This document shows positions 25,860-35,501 of a stretch of 64,000 bases of DNA, piece by piece. The notes under the pieces were generated by a model. That model was not told the DNA's origin and made no database searches. It saw only the letters and a program-made list of their open reading frames with translations. Position numbers and translations under genes: made by a program. The first letter of the stretch is position 1; each line of letters begins with the position of its first letter. This stretch comes from Actinomycetospora soli (GTDB lineage: Bacteria; Actinomycetota; Actinomycetes; Mycobacteriales; Pseudonocardiaceae): positions 1-64,000 of the forward strand of contig NZ_JAJNDA010000007.1 in assembly GCF_021026295.1 (NCBI RefSeq), given 5' to 3'.

Positions 25860-27241
25860 GCCGGCGTCCCGCCCGCGCTCGTGCTGCGCCGCCGGCGCCG
25901 CCGCGGTGACCGACGGGTCCCCTCGGGGTCCTCGTCCGACCCGTTCCCCGGGGTCCCGTTCCGGACGGCGGGTGGGTCCGCGGGTGCCGGGGCGGTCTCG
26001 GCCAGGGCGGCGACCAGCCCGTCCAGGGCGAGCTCGCGCTGCCAGGGCCGGGCACCGCCCGTCGTCAGGAAGGCGTCGACGGCCTCCGCGTCCGCCGGGG
26101 CGGGCGGGGTCCAGCAGAGCCGGCGCACGAGGTCGGGCTGGAGCAGGTTCTCCACCGGTGTGTCCCACTGCTCGGCCAGCGCCGCCAGGTGGGCGCGGGC
26201 GGCCGTGAGCCGCGCCGCGGCGTCCGGGTCCTTGTCCGCCCAGCGGTTGACCGGGGGCGGGCCGTCGCCGGCGGGGGAGGGGTCGGGCAGCTCGTCGGCC
26301 GGCAGGCCGCGGCCGGTCCGCACCGCGCGCCACCAGCGGTCGGCCAGCCGGCGCTGGCGGCTGCCCCGGAAGACCGGCAGCTCGGTCAGCGCGTCCTTGT
26401 CGGCCGGCTCGCGCAGGGCGGCGTCGACGATCGCGGCGTCGGGCAGCAGACGACCCGGGGCGACGTCGCGGGACTCGGCGAGCTCGTCGCGGGACTCCCA
26501 CAGCGCGCGGACCACCGCGAGCTGCCGCGGGCGGCGGACCTTGTGCATCCCGGAGGTGCGGCGCCAGGGTTCCGCGCGTCGTGGCGGTGGCCCGGCGAGG
26601 CGGACGGCCTCGAACTCCTGGCGGGCCCACTCGGCCTTGCCCTGCCGCTCGAGGTCGACGGCGAGCAGGTCGCGCATCGCGACGAGGAGCTCGACGTCGA
26701 GCGCGGCGTAGACCAGCCAGTCGTCGGGGAAGGGTCGCGTCGACCAGTCCGCGGCGCCGTAGCCCTTGCGCAGGCGCACGCCGAGCAGCCGTTCGGCGAG
26801 GGGGCCGAGCCCGACGCGCGGGTAGCCCGCGAGGCGGCCGGCCAGTTCGGTGTCGAAGAGCGCGTCGGGCCGCATGCCGACCTCGGCGAGGCACGGCAGG
26901 TCCTGCGACGCGGCGTGGAGCACCCACTCGACGCCGCGCAGGGCGTCGCCGAGCACGGCGAGGTCGCCGTCGAGGGCGATGGGGTCGACGAGCGCGCTCC
27001 CGGCGCCCTCCCGGCGCAGCTGCACCAGGTAGGCCCGGGCGGAGTAGCGGAAGCCGGAGGCCCGCTCGGCGTCGACGGCGACCGGACCGCTGCCCGCGGC
27101 CAGGTCGTCGGCGAGCGCCGAGAGACGGTCCCGATCGGTGATCAGCTCGGGAACGCCCTCGGCGGGGGCGAGGAGTTCGGTGATGTCCTCACCGGGCTCC
27201 TCGCCCCCGCCGAGCGGCTCCGGGGTCGGTGCGGTGCTCAG
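25814..27241 (-). CDS. rnd: Ribonuclease D with HRDC domain (probable CTG start)
   Basis: 475 residues. The DEDD exonuclease motifs are all present: VAVDAERA (exo I) near 55-62, FDTELAGRLAGY (exo II) near 110-120, and WLVYAALDVELL (exo III) near 150-160. An HRDC helical domain (residues 210-290) and a basic C-terminal tail follow. It trims 3' ends of stable RNAs. Exo I lies upstream of the first GTG in the frame (27025), so the true start must be earlier; no ATG, GTG or TTG exists up to the preceding stop. A CTG at 27241 overlaps the response-regulator TGA (CTGA) and is the likely coupled start. Confidence 0.88.
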   Translation of the reverse strand: MSTAPTPEPLGGGEEPGEDITELLAPAEGVPELITDRDRLSALADDLAAGSGPVAVDAERASGFRYSARAYLVQLRREGAGSALVDPIALDGDLAVLGDALRGVEWVLHAASQDLPCLAEVGMRPDALFDTELAGRLAGYPRVGLGPLAERLLGVRLRKGYGAADWSTRPFPDDWLVYAALDVELLVAMRDLLAVDLERQGKAEWARQEFEAVRLAGPPPRRAEPWRRTSGMHKVRRPRQLAVVRALWESRDELAESRDVAPGRLLPDAAIVDAALREPADKDALTELPVFRGSRQRRLADRWWRAVRTGRGLPADELPDPSPAGDGPPPVNRWADKDPDAAARLTAARAHLAALAEQWDTPVENLLQPDLVRRLCWTPPAPADAEAVDAFLTTGGARPWQRELALDGLVAALAETAPAPADPPAVRNGTPGNGSDEDPEGTRRSPRRRRRRSTSAGGTPAQVGTVTPVFSDPET

Positions 27242-27954
27242 CGGATGACGCCGGCTCGCATCGCCAGCGCGACCATCTGGGCCCGGTCGCCCGTGCCGAG
27301 CTTGCGACCGATGCGGGAGAGGTGGCTCTTGACCGTGAGGGCCGAGAGGCTCAACGCCTCCCCGATCTCCTTGTTCGAGCGGCCGTCGGCCACCAGCTGC
27401 AGCACCTCGACCTCGCGGGCCGAGAGCTCCCGCGGGGTGTTGTCGGTCGCCGGCACCCGGGTGCCCGCGGCGAGCAGCGGGGCGACCGAGGGGTCGGCGT
27501 AGAGGCCGCCCTCCAGCACGCGCCGCACGCCGTCGGTGACGATGCCCGGCGAGGCGGACTTGAGCAGATAGGCCTGCGCCCCCGCCTGGAACGCCGCCCG
27601 CACCGCGGACGGGTCGTCCGATGCGGCCAGCACCACCACGCGGTTCCAGCCCTGCGCCCGCAGCTCCGCGATCAGGTCGAGCCCGGAACCGTCCGGGAGA
27701 CCGAGGTCGAGGATCGCGAGGTCACACGGGCCGGAGGCGAGTGCTCGGGTCCTGGCCTCGGAGATCGAGGCCGCCTCGTGGACGGTGCCCGCGCCCATCG
27801 AGGTGAGTCGTTGCGCGATCGCCTCGCGCAACAGCGGGTGGTCGTCGACCACCAGCACCGAGAACATCTCCTCCCGCGGATGCGGGACCATGGCCGGTGG
27901 CAGCAGGCCACTCGCGACGCCGCGAAGTGCCATGCCTGGGCCCACGGTAGCCAC
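27238..27954 (-). CDS. LuxR/NarL-family response regulator
   Basis: 238 residues. The receiver domain starts at SVLVVDDHPLL, has the phospho-acceptor Asp in LAILDLGLPDG and Lys in AYLLKSASPG. The LuxR helix-turn-helix is LSAREVEVLQLVADGRSNKEIG through TVKSHLSRIGRKLG at the C-terminus. The start GTG 27954 follows GGGAGG by 8 bases, far better than the upstream in-frame starts. No adjacent histidine kinase is present. The coupling to RNase D hints at co-expression; a 0.6-kb gene-free stretch lies upstream. Confidence 0.9.
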   Translation of the reverse strand: MATVGPGMALRGVASGLLPPAMVPHPREEMFSVLVVDDHPLLREAIAQRLTSMGAGTVHEAASISEARTRALASGPCDLAILDLGLPDGSGLDLIAELRAQGWNRVVVLAASDDPSAVRAAFQAGAQAYLLKSASPGIVTDGVRRVLEGGLYADPSVAPLLAAGTRVPATDNTPRELSAREVEVLQLVADGRSNKEIGEALSLSALTVKSHLSRIGRKLGTGDRAQMVALAMRAGVIR

Positions 27955-28570
27955 GTCAACTACCTCCCTGAAGTCGGTCTTGCCCCCCGACGGACACACC
28001 AGGAACCCCGGTCGCCGACCGCGCCGCCGAACGGCCGAGGAAGTGCGTCGCGAGAGAACATATCCCCCCTGGCGAGTTAACGAGAGCATTAGGGCCAACT
28101 TCGCTCGGTGGAGTTTCGCCCGTTACGGCTCCGCGGTCACTCCTTGGTGTGACCCTCGTACTCTCCGTGTGCTGTCAGTGACACTCTGTGTAGTCGATGT
28201 GACGCAGCGTCGCCAAAGGCTCCGATCGCCGCAGCGTTCTTGCGCTCATCGGTCCAATCTCATCCGAGTAACGGACGCAACACGACGACCGCGTTCGGAG
28301 TCCGGCCCGTGACCCGCTCGCTGCTGGGCGTTCACCCGCCCTCCGCAGTGCCCGCACGCGCGGGCCGACCTGCGGAAATGCTCGAATCGGCACCAGTGGT
28401 ACCGGGAAACTGCTGAGAGTTCGCTGAATGGTGAACCGCATCGGGTCCCGACTTGAGACGTCAGAACCGTCGTCGTCTCGAACGCGCACACCCGCGCGCG
28501 CCACTCCCCGAACGCACCGGCCGATGCACGTGCCGATGACGGGTGAGGCCGGTGGGGCGGGTGGGGTCGG
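27955..28570. other. 616-base gene-free region with hairpins and palindromes
   Basis: No convincing coding frame on either strand, and visibly richer in A and T than its surroundings between about 28040 and 28480. It contains the palindrome TGTCAGTGACA (28173-28183), an imperfect GGTCAC/GTGACC pair near 28136-28155, and a structured hairpin at 28343-28375. It probably carries the promoter of the LuxR-type regulator. A small RNA is possible but not demonstrated. Confidence 0.5.
28343..28375. other. Two-tier hairpin in the gene-free region
   Basis: CCGCAG pairs with CTGCGG outside, and CCCGC with GCGGG inside, separated by small internal loops, followed by AAATG. It could terminate a short transcript or be part of a structured RNA. 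Strand is undecided. Confidence 0.4.
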
Positions 28571-29176
28571 TCAGCCGAGGCGGCGGGCGCCGAGGGTCGC
28601 GACCCCGACCGGGGGCAGCCCCGCCGCGGTGGCGAGCACCGTGGTGAAGGCGCCGCCGTGGTCGGTGAGGTCGGCCGCGTCCGCCGCGTCGTCGGGGAGC
28701 ACCGGGGTCCACGACGCCCGCAGTTCGAGGTCGCAGACCTGCGCGGGGCCGGAGATGTCGCCGAAGCGCACCGACGAGGTCTGCGTGACGGTGCCGCCGA
28801 CGGCGGTCGCCGCGGCGCCGGACTCCTCCAGCGCGCCGGTCAGCCAGGACCACGCCACCTCGGGGAGCATCGGGTCGTTCGCGTGCTCGGGGTCGAGCTC
28901 GGCGCGGACGAAGGTGACCAGGCGCAGCGTGCCGTCCCAGGCCTCCTGGCCCTCCGGGTCGTGCAGCAGCACCAGCCGCCCCGTGACGAGGACCTCGGGC
29001 TCCGGGTCGCCCGGGGCGGTGGGGGAGACGACCTCGGCGCTCCAGGCGGCCGACCACGGCGCCAGGCGCTGCGGCGGGCGCATCTCGGCCAGCTCGATCT
29101 CGGGGCGGGGGCGCAGAGCGGCGAGCGACTCCACGGCCCGGCGGAACGTCTCGGGGGCGGTCGCGGGTGCCGTCAC
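28571..29176 (-). CDS. DUF3000-family protein
   Basis: 201 residues matching the actinobacterial DUF3000 family in composition and place: [33 protein letters not shown] near the N-terminus and a conserved [23 protein letters not shown] block. No function is established. The family habitually sits between RNase D and hemE, as here (mycobacterial Rv2680). The start GTG 29176 is the only close start before the conserved APETFRR. It diverges from hemE, 106 bases away. Confidence 0.85.
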   Translation of the reverse strand: MTAPATAPETFRRAVESLAALRPRPEIELAEMRPPQRLAPWSAAWSAEVVSPTAPGDPEPEVLVTGRLVLLHDPEGQEAWDGTLRLVTFVRAELDPEHANDPMLPEVAWSWLTGALEESGAAATAVGGTVTQTSSVRFGDISGPAQVCDLELRASWTPVLPDDAADAADLTDHGGAFTTVLATAAGLPPVGVATLGARRLG

Positions 29177-29282
29177 CTGCGGGAGCGTAGGTCGCCCGCG
29201 CTCCGGGCGGGAGGCCGACGCGCCGGGCGGCCGCCACGCCGACCGGACGGGCGTCGCCGCAGGCTGGCAGACTGGAGCCACC

Positions 29283-30386
29283 ATGAGCGCGCCGACGCAG
29301 CCCGACCCGAACCCCGTCGCCCCGGGCGCCCCGACGGGCCCGGCCGGCCGCCGGCGCGACCTGCCCGGATCGGCCTTCCTGACGGCGGCGCGGGGCGGGA
29401 CGCCGGAGCACGTGCCGGTCTGGTTCCAGCGCCAGGCGGGCCGCTCGCTGCCGGAGTACCGGCGCGTCCGGCAGGGCACCGGCATGCTCGAGTCCTGCCT
29501 GACGCCCGACCTCGCCTGCGAGATCACGCTGCAGCCGGTGCGCCGCTACGGGGTGGACGCCGCGATCCTGTTCTCCGACATCGTGGTGCCGCTCAAGGTC
29601 GCCGGGATCGGGGTGGACATCGTGGCCGGCACCGGCCCGGTGATCGACGCCCCGGTGCGCACCGCGGCCGACGTGGCGGCGCTGCCGACGCTCGACGCGG
29701 CCCAGGCGGAGCCGGTGGCCGAGACGGTGCGGCTGCTCACCGGCGAGCTCGGCGCGACGCCGCTCATCGGCTTCGCGGGCGCCCCCTTCACGCTCGCCTC
29801 CTACCTCGTCGAGGGCGGCCCCAGCCGCAACCACGAGCGGACGAAGGCGCTCATGCACGCCGAGCCCGACACGTGGCACGCGCTGCTCGACCACCTCGCC
29901 GACCTCACGCTGACGTTCCTGCGGGTGCAGGTCGAGGCGGGGGTGGACGCGGTGCAGCTCTTCGACTCCTGGGCCGGCGCCCTCTCCGAGCGCGACTACC
30001 GCCGGCTCGTCCTGCCGCACTCGACGAAGGTCCTGGAGGGCCTCGCCGACGCGGGCGTGCCGCGCACCCACTTCGGGGTGGGCACCGGGGAACTGCTCGG
30101 CGCCATGGGCGAGGCGGGCGCCGACGTCGTCGGCGTCGACTGGCGGGTCCCGCTGGACGCCGCCGCCCGTCGCGCGCCGGGGAAGGTCCTGCAGGGCAAC
30201 CTCGACCCGGCGGTGCTGTTCGCGGGCCCGGAGGTCGTCGAGGCCGAGGTCCGCCGGATCGTCGCGGAGGGCCACGCGGCGCCCGCGCACGTGTTCAACC
30301 TGGGCCACGGGGTGCTGCCCGAGACCGACCCGGACGCGCTGCTGCGCGTCGTCGAGACGGTGCACTCCCTGCCCGTGCGCGCGTGA
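29283..30386 (+). CDS. hemE: Uroporphyrinogen decarboxylase
   Basis: 367 residues of UroD, which decarboxylates uroporphyrinogen III to coproporphyrinogen III. The N-terminal [15 protein letters not shown] loop, [11 protein letters not shown] with the essential Asp, and [12 protein letters not shown] are the family signatures, as is [13 protein letters not shown] near the C-terminus. A 30-residue Pro-rich N-terminal extension precedes the fold. The stop overlaps the hemY start as GTGA, and chdC follows, giving the coproporphyrin-dependent haem branch in one operon. Confidence 0.96.
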   Translation: MSAPTQPDPNPVAPGAPTGPAGRRRDLPGSAFLTAARGGTPEHVPVWFQRQAGRSLPEYRRVRQGTGMLESCLTPDLACEITLQPVRRYGVDAAILFSDIVVPLKVAGIGVDIVAGTGPVIDAPVRTAADVAALPTLDAAQAEPVAETVRLLTGELGATPLIGFAGAPFTLASYLVEGGPSRNHERTKALMHAEPDTWHALLDHLADLTLTFLRVQVEAGVDAVQLFDSWAGALSERDYRRLVLPHSTKVLEGLADAGVPRTHFGVGTGELLGAMGEAGADVVGVDWRVPLDAAARRAPGKVLQGNLDPAVLFAGPEVVEAEVRRIVAEGHAAPAHVFNLGHGVLPETDPDALLRVVETVHSLPVRA

Positions 30387-31810
30387 GCCCCGCGGCGGCC
30401 GCGCCGCACGTCGTCGTGGTGGGCGGCGGGGTGAGCGGTCTCGCGGCCGCGCACCGGCTGCGCACCACGGTGGGCGACGCCGCGACGATCACGGTTCTCG
30501 AGTCCGCGCGGGTGCTGGGTGGCAAGCTCGCCGCCGTCGACCTCGGCGGGCTGCGGGTGGACGTCGGGGCCGAGGCGTTCCTCGCCCGGCGTCCGGAGGC
30601 GTCCGACCGGCTCGTCGAGCTCGGGCTCGCCGACGACCTCGTGCACCCCTCCGGCGCCTCCTCGGGGCTGCGGGCGGGTGGCGCCACCCACGCCCTGCCC
30701 CCGCGGACCGTGATGGGCGTGCCGGCCGATCCGCCCGCCGTCGGCGCGCTGCTGTCCGACGCGGGGCGCGCCGCGCTGGCGGCCGACGCGGAGCTCGGGC
30801 CGGTCGCCTGGTCCGGGGACGACAGCGTCGGCGGGCTCGTCCGGGCCCGGCTCGGCGACGAGGTGGCCGACCGGCTCGTCGACCCGCTGCTCGGCGGGGT
30901 GTACTCCGGGCGCGCGGACGCGCTCGGCGTGCGCGCCACCGTGCCCGCGCTGGCCGCGGCGCTCGACCGCGACCCGTCGTCGCTGGTGGCGGCCGCCCGC
31001 AGCGCGCTGCCCGCCGGCACCACGCCGCCCGCGCCGGTCTTCGGGACGCTGCGCACCTCCCTCGCCGACCTCCCGCCCGCCCTCGCCGTCGCCGCCCGCG
31101 CGGACGTGCGGCTCGCCCGCACCGCGACGGCCCTGGAACGCCGCGGGGCCGGGTGGCGGGTCGTCGTGGCGGGCCCGGCGGGGATCGAGACCCTCGACGC
31201 CGATGGGGTGGTGCTCGCCGTGCCCGCGCCCGCGCTGCGCCGGCTGCTCGCCGACGTCGTGCCGGACGCGTCGGCCGCGGCCGGGGGGATCGAGCTGGCG
31301 TCGTCCGCCGTCGTCGCGCTCGCCCTCCCCGCGGACACCGACCTCGGCACGCGCTCGGGAGTGCTGATCGGCTCGGGGGAGCGGCGCCCGGACGGGACGC
31401 CGTGGACGATCAAGGCGGTCACGGTGTCGTCGGTGAAGTGGCCGCACCTCGTGGGTTCCGAGGCGGTCGTGGTCCGGGCGTCGATCGGGCGGTACGGGGA
31501 GCCCGAGGCGCTGCAGCGCGACGACGCCGAACTGGTCGCCGCCGCCCGCTCCGACCTCGCCGAGCTGCTCGGCCTCACCGCCGAGCCGCTCGAGACGGTG
31601 GTCGCGCGCTGGGGCGGCGGCCTGCCGCAGTACGCCGTCGACCACGCGGGGCGGGTGGCCCGCCTCGAGGCGCTGCCGGCGGGGCTCGCGGTGGCCGGCG
31701 CGACGCTGCACGGGGTCGGGGTGCCGGCCTGTCTCGCGACCGGGGATGCTGCCGCTGCGCGGATCGTCGAGCACCTGTCTTCCGGCGCGAGGGGAACCCT
31801 CGCACCATAA
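30383..31810 (+). CDS. hemY: Coproporphyrinogen III oxidase (HemY/CgoX-type)
   Basis: 475 residues. The FAD-binding N-terminus [17 protein letters not shown] and the [21 protein letters not shown] block are typical of HemY; the C-terminal [15 protein letters not shown] supplies the last FAD contact. In Gram-positive bacteria this enzyme oxidises coproporphyrinogen III to coproporphyrin III, consistent with the chdC gene next door. The GTG start overlaps the hemE stop (GTGA) and the stop is 45 bases before chdC. Confidence 0.94.
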   Translation: MSPAAAAPHVVVVGGGVSGLAAAHRLRTTVGDAATITVLESARVLGGKLAAVDLGGLRVDVGAEAFLARRPEASDRLVELGLADDLVHPSGASSGLRAGGATHALPPRTVMGVPADPPAVGALLSDAGRAALAADAELGPVAWSGDDSVGGLVRARLGDEVADRLVDPLLGGVYSGRADALGVRATVPALAAALDRDPSSLVAAARSALPAGTTPPAPVFGTLRTSLADLPPALAVAARADVRLARTATALERRGAGWRVVVAGPAGIETLDADGVVLAVPAPALRRLLADVVPDASAAAGGIELASSAVVALALPADTDLGTRSGVLIGSGERRPDGTPWTIKAVTVSSVKWPHLVGSEAVVVRASIGRYGEPEALQRDDAELVAAARSDLAELLGLTAEPLETVVARWGGGLPQYAVDHAGRVARLEALPAGLAVAGATLHGVGVPACLATGDAAAARIVEHLSSGARGTLAP

Positions 31811-31855
31811 GAGCGCTCGGATCCTCCCCTCGCGGCTGCGTGGCACGATGGGACC

Positions 31856-32545
31856 GTGGCCAGGCTGAACTACGACGAGCTGAACTCGACGATCCGCTAC
31901 GCCATGTGGTCGGTGTTCCGCACCGACCAGGCGAAGCTCCCCGACGACCGGCGCACCGCCGCCGAGGAGTTCGCCGCGGCGATCGACGAGCAGGAGTCCA
32001 AGGGCGTCGTCGTGCGCGGGGTGTACGACCTCGCGGGCATGCGCGCCGATGCCGACTGGATGGTCTGGACGCACGCGCAGGACGTCGAGGCGCTGCAGGC
32101 CACCTACACCGCGCTGCGCCGCACCACGCTCGGGCGGGCCTCGGAGCCGGTGTGGTCGAACACCGCGCTGCACCGCCCGGCGGAGTTCAACAAGAGCCAC
32201 GTCCCGGCGTTCATCGCGGGGGAGGAGCCGAAGGGCTACCTCTGCCTCTACCCGTTCGTCCGCTCGCTCGACTGGTACCTGCTGCCCGACGCCGAGCGCC
32301 GCCAGATGCTGGCCGACCACGGCAAGGCCGCCCGCGGCTACGCCGAAGTCCGCGCCAACACCGTGCCCGCCTTCGCGCTCGGCGACTACGAGTGGATCCT
32401 GGCCTTCGAGGCCGACCAGCTCGACCGGATCGTCGACCTGATGCGCGACCTGCGGGCCACCGAGGCCCGCCGGCACGTGCGGGAGGAGATCCCGTTCTTC
32501 ACCGGCCCCCGGGTGGAGCCGGGCGCGCTGCTCGCCCTCTCGTGA
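31856..32545 (+). CDS. chdC: Coprohaem decarboxylase (HemQ/ChdC)
   Basis: 229 residues of the chlorite-dismutase-like ChdC family. [14 protein letters not shown] is the usual N-terminus, [17 protein letters not shown] holds the catalytic Tyr, and [10 protein letters not shown] has the proximal haem-ligand His. It converts coprohaem to haem b with hydrogen peroxide, the last step of the actinobacterial pathway. The start GTG 31856 lies 45 bases after hemY. Its stop overlaps the SDR gene start (GTGA). No ferrochelatase is in the window. Confidence 0.95.
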   Translation: MARLNYDELNSTIRYAMWSVFRTDQAKLPDDRRTAAEEFAAAIDEQESKGVVVRGVYDLAGMRADADWMVWTHAQDVEALQATYTALRRTTLGRASEPVWSNTALHRPAEFNKSHVPAFIAGEEPKGYLCLYPFVRSLDWYLLPDAERRQMLADHGKAARGYAEVRANTVPAFALGDYEWILAFEADQLDRIVDLMRDLRATEARRHVREEIPFFTGPRVEPGALLALS

Positions 32546-33282
32546 GCGGGCTCGTCGCCGGCACCCGGGCCGTCGTCACCGGGGCGAGCCGCGGCATCGG
32601 CCGCGCCGAGGCGCTCGCGCTCGCCGCGGAGGGCGCCCGCGTGGTCGTCGGCTACGGCCGCAACGCCGAGGCCGCCGACGCGGTCGTCGCCGAGATCACC
32701 GACGCGGGTGGGGAGGCCCACGCCGTGGGGGCCGACATGGCCGACCCGGCCGCAATCACCGCGCTCATGGACCGCGCGGCCGAGCTGCTCGGCGGGATCG
32801 ACGTGCTGGTGTCCAACGCCGGCATCGAGCACTTCGGCGCGCTCGGCACGATCACGCCCGAGGAGTTCGACCACGTCTTCGCGGTCAACACCCGCGGTCA
32901 GCTGCTCGCGGTCCAGGCCGCCGCCGCGCACATGGGACCGGGCGGGCGCATCGTGTGCACCTCCTCGATCGCCGCCTCCACCCCGGTCCCGGGGCACGCG
33001 CTCTACGCCGGGTCGAAGGCCGCCGTCGAGGCGATGGTCAAGGTCCTCGCGCTCGACCTCGTGCCGCGGGGCATCACGATCAACGCGATCGCCCCCGGTG
33101 GCACCACGAGCGACATGTCGGCCGAGAACGGCAGGCACTACGACAACGACCTCGCGCCGATCTCGTGGCCGATGGGCCGCTACGGCGAGCCGGAGGACAT
33201 CACGCCCCTGGTCCGCTTCCTCGCCTCGCCGGAGAGCGGCTGGATGACGGGCCAGACCCTGCGGATCTCCGGCGGACAATAG
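32542..33282 (+). CDS. Short-chain dehydrogenase/reductase
   Basis: 246 residues of a classical [11 protein letters not shown] cofactor loop, NAG motif in [10 protein letters not shown], catalytic Ser in [17 protein letters not shown] with the Tyr-x3-Lys pair, and the [10 protein letters not shown] loop. The residues after strand 2 (GYGRN) favour NADPH. Substrate unknown. It is translationally coupled to chdC, so it may be co-expressed with haem synthesis, though no role in haem is known for it. Confidence 0.88.
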   Translation: MSGLVAGTRAVVTGASRGIGRAEALALAAEGARVVVGYGRNAEAADAVVAEITDAGGEAHAVGADMADPAAITALMDRAAELLGGIDVLVSNAGIEHFGALGTITPEEFDHVFAVNTRGQLLAVQAAAAHMGPGGRIVCTSSIAASTPVPGHALYAGSKAAVEAMVKVLALDLVPRGITINAIAPGGTTSDMSAENGRHYDNDLAPISWPMGRYGEPEDITPLVRFLASPESGWMTGQTLRISGGQ

Positions 33283-33321
33283 GGAGTACCCGGGACCGAT
33301 CGGGCGCGACAGGATGGCGCG

Positions 33322-34704
33322 GTGACCCAGCACGCCGAGACCGCGCCTGCCGAGACCGAGCACGCCGACCTGTCCGCCCTCGGGACCGACGACGACGAGG
33401 CCCGCACCGGCTTCATCGTCGACACCCTCACCGACGCGTTCGCCGACCTCATGGCGGCGAGCCCGGCCGCCTTCCGGTCGAAGTTCCGCAAGATGGCGGC
33501 CGACCCGTTCGCGTTCTACCGGGGCAGCGCCTGCCTGTTCTACGCCGACGTCGTCCGGCTCGACGACCCGTGGGCCGACGAGCGGACCTCGCGGGTGTGG
33601 ATCCAGGGCGACCTGCACGCCGAGAACTTCGGCACCTACATGGACGGCGACGGGGCGCTCGTGTTCGCGCTCAACGACTTCGACGAGGCCTACCTCGGCG
33701 CCTTCACCTGGGACCTGCGCCGGCTCGTGGCGAGCGTGGCGCTGCTGGGCTGGTCGAAGGCGTTCTCCGACGAGACGGTGTCGGCGCTGGTCACGACGTA
33801 CGTGCGGGCCTACCTGGCCGCGCTGCGGTCGTTCCACGGCAACGCCGGCGAGCTCTCCCACGCGCTGCGGCGCTCCGGCGTCGACGGCGCCGTCCGGGAC
33901 GCCCTGCAGCGCTCGCGGGAGTCGAGCCGCGAGGCGCTGCTCGCGCGGGTCACCGAGATCGAGGGCGACGACCGCGTCTTCCGCTCCGGCCCCGGCGTCC
34001 GGCGCCTCGACGACGGCGAGCGCGCCGAGGTGGTCGAGGCGTTCGGGCGCTACCTCGACACCATCCCGGCCGACAAGCGGCTCTCCGACGTGGCCTACGA
34101 GGTCGTCGACGTCGTCGGGCGCAGCGGCTTCGGGATCGGCAGCGCCGGGCTGCCCGCCTACAACGTGCTCATCGAGGGGTTCAACGAGGCCCTCGACAAC
34201 GACGTCGTCATCAGCATGAAGCAGGCCGTGGTGGCGGCGCCGAGCCGCGTGGTCACCGACGAGCGCATCGCCTCGGCGTTCGTGCACCACGGGCAGCGGA
34301 CCGCGGTGTCCCAGCGGGCGCTGCAGGCCCACGCCGACCGGCTGCTGGGGTGGACCGAGCTGCGCGGCGTCGGCTACGTCGTCTCCGAGCTCTCGCCCTA
34401 CGAGGCGGACCTGGAGTGGGACGACGTCACCGAGCCCGACGACGTGGAGCAGGTCCTCGGGTACCTCGGCCACGCCACGGCGCGGGCGCACGCCGTGGCC
34501 GACCGGGACGCCGAGGACGCCGACCTCGTCGGGTTCCAGGTCGAGGACGCCGTGCTGGAGGTGGTGGCGGGCCGCGAGGACGAGTTCGTCGCCGACCTCG
34601 TCGGGTTCGCGCACGCCTACGCGCAGGTGGTCCGGGACGACCACCGGCGCTTCGTCGAGGCGTTCCGCTCCGACCGGATCCCCGGCGTCAGCGGGACGGA
34701 GTGA
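33322..34704 (+). CDS. DUF2252-family protein (kinase-like fold)
   Basis: 460 residues. DUF2252 proteins share a distant aminoglycoside-phosphotransferase-like fold: here FYRGSACLFYADV, QGDLHAENFGTY in the place of the catalytic loop, and LNDFDEAYLGAFTWDLRRL in the place of the metal-binding Asp. The biochemical activity is unknown. Start GTG 33322, 39 bases after the SDR stop. Its stop almost abuts the convergent msrB gene (one base apart). Confidence 0.87.
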   Translation: MTQHAETAPAETEHADLSALGTDDDEARTGFIVDTLTDAFADLMAASPAAFRSKFRKMAADPFAFYRGSACLFYADVVRLDDPWADERTSRVWIQGDLHAENFGTYMDGDGALVFALNDFDEAYLGAFTWDLRRLVASVALLGWSKAFSDETVSALVTTYVRAYLAALRSFHGNAGELSHALRRSGVDGAVRDALQRSRESSREALLARVTEIEGDDRVFRSGPGVRRLDDGERAEVVEAFGRYLDTIPADKRLSDVAYEVVDVVGRSGFGIGSAGLPAYNVLIEGFNEALDNDVVISMKQAVVAAPSRVVTDERIASAFVHHGQRTAVSQRALQAHADRLLGWTELRGVGYVVSELSPYEADLEWDDVTEPDDVEQVLGYLGHATARAHAVADRDAEDADLVGFQVEDAVLEVVAGREDEFVADLVGFAHAYAQVVRDDHRRFVEAFRSDRIPGVSGTE

Positions 34705-34705
34705 C

Positions 34706-35125
34706 TCAGGCCTTCGGCTCGAGGCGCAGCGACACCGAGTTCATGCAGTAGCGGTCGTCGGTGGGGGTGCCGTAGCCCTCGCCGTGGAAGACGTGGCCGA
34801 GGTGCGAGTGGCAGGTCCCGCACAGCACCTCGACGCGCCGCATCCCCATCGACGAGTCCTCGCGCAGGATGACGTTGTCGTCGCCCGACGGCGCGTAGAA
34901 CGACGGCCACCCGCAGTGGCTGGCGAACTTGGTCTCGGAGCGGAACAGCTCCGCGTCACAGGCCCGGCAGTGGTAGACGCCCTCGGTGAACGTCTCGTCG
35001 TACTCCCCGGTGAAGGGGCGCTCGGTACCGGCCTGGCGCAGGACGTGGTACTCCTCGGGCGAGAGCTGCTCCCGCCACTCGGCGTCGGACTTCTCGACCT
35101 TCGGCTTGCCGATCGCACTGCTCAT
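34706..35125 (-). CDS. msrB: Peptide-methionine (R)-S-oxide reductase
   Basis: 139 residues. Zinc ligands come from CRAC and CGTC; SHCGWPSFY is the substrate-binding segment and RYCMNSVSLRL contains the catalytic Cys. It reduces methionine-R-sulfoxide in oxidised proteins using thioredoxin. The length and complete motif set indicate a functional cytosolic enzyme. In the related mycobacterial block msrB is Rv2674, next to the haem genes, supporting synteny. Confidence 0.96.
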   Translation of the reverse strand: MSSAIGKPKVEKSDAEWREQLSPEEYHVLRQAGTERPFTGEYDETFTEGVYHCRACDAELFRSETKFASHCGWPSFYAPSGDDNVILREDSSMGMRRVEVLCGTCHSHLGHVFHGEGYGTPTDDRYCMNSVSLRLEPKA

Positions 35126-35144
35126 GCGTCCAGGCTAGTACGGC

Positions 35145-35447
35145 TCATCCACCGAGGTAGGTGCTCAGCACGAACTCCAGGACGCCGTAGATGACGTAGC
35201 CCGCGCCGAGCAGGACCAGCACCACGAGCAGCCACGCGGCCCAGCGCTGCAGGCCGCCGCTGCGGTTGGCCGACTCCGCGAAGTCGCGCACGCCGTTGAG
35301 TTCGCCCTCGACGGTGAACATGGGGCGCACCCGCTCCATGCGGTCGAGGTGCTCGGCGAAGGCGCGCGCCTCCGGGTCCTCGGGGTCGAGGCCGACGAGG
35401 TCGTCGTGGAACCGGCGGGCCGGATCCGGACGAGCAGCCCAGGTCAT
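35145..35447 (-). CDS. Small single-pass membrane protein
   Basis: 100 residues. A hydrophilic, acidic N-terminal 65 residues is followed by one strong membrane segment (WAAWLLVVLVLLGAGYVIYG) and a short tail. No family is recognised. ATG 35447 is chosen, with no strong ribosome site. It lies 19 bases upstream of the msrB gene on the same strand reading order, so it may precede msrB in a transcript; the two may share a membrane or redox context but this is a guess. Confidence 0.65.
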   Translation of the reverse strand: MTWAARPDPARRFHDDLVGLDPEDPEARAFAEHLDRMERVRPMFTVEGELNGVRDFAESANRSGGLQRWAAWLLVVLVLLGAGYVIYGVLEFVLSTYLGG

Positions 35448-35501
35448 GCCCGTCGCTCCGCTCGCCCAGCCGTCATGCCGGTCACGGTAACCTGCGCGGC
35501 C

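Noticed and set aside
25814-27025. RNase D starting at GTG 27025
   Set aside because: That start would delete the exo I DAE motif; the frame is open and homologous upstream to 27241.
25906-27502. Plus-strand frames across the RNase D and LuxR-type regulator genes
   Set aside because: Arg-rich shadows of the minus-strand genes.
28428-29282. N-terminal extension of hemE
   Set aside because: Runs through DUF3000 on the opposite strand; the true start is ATG 29283 with the conserved length.
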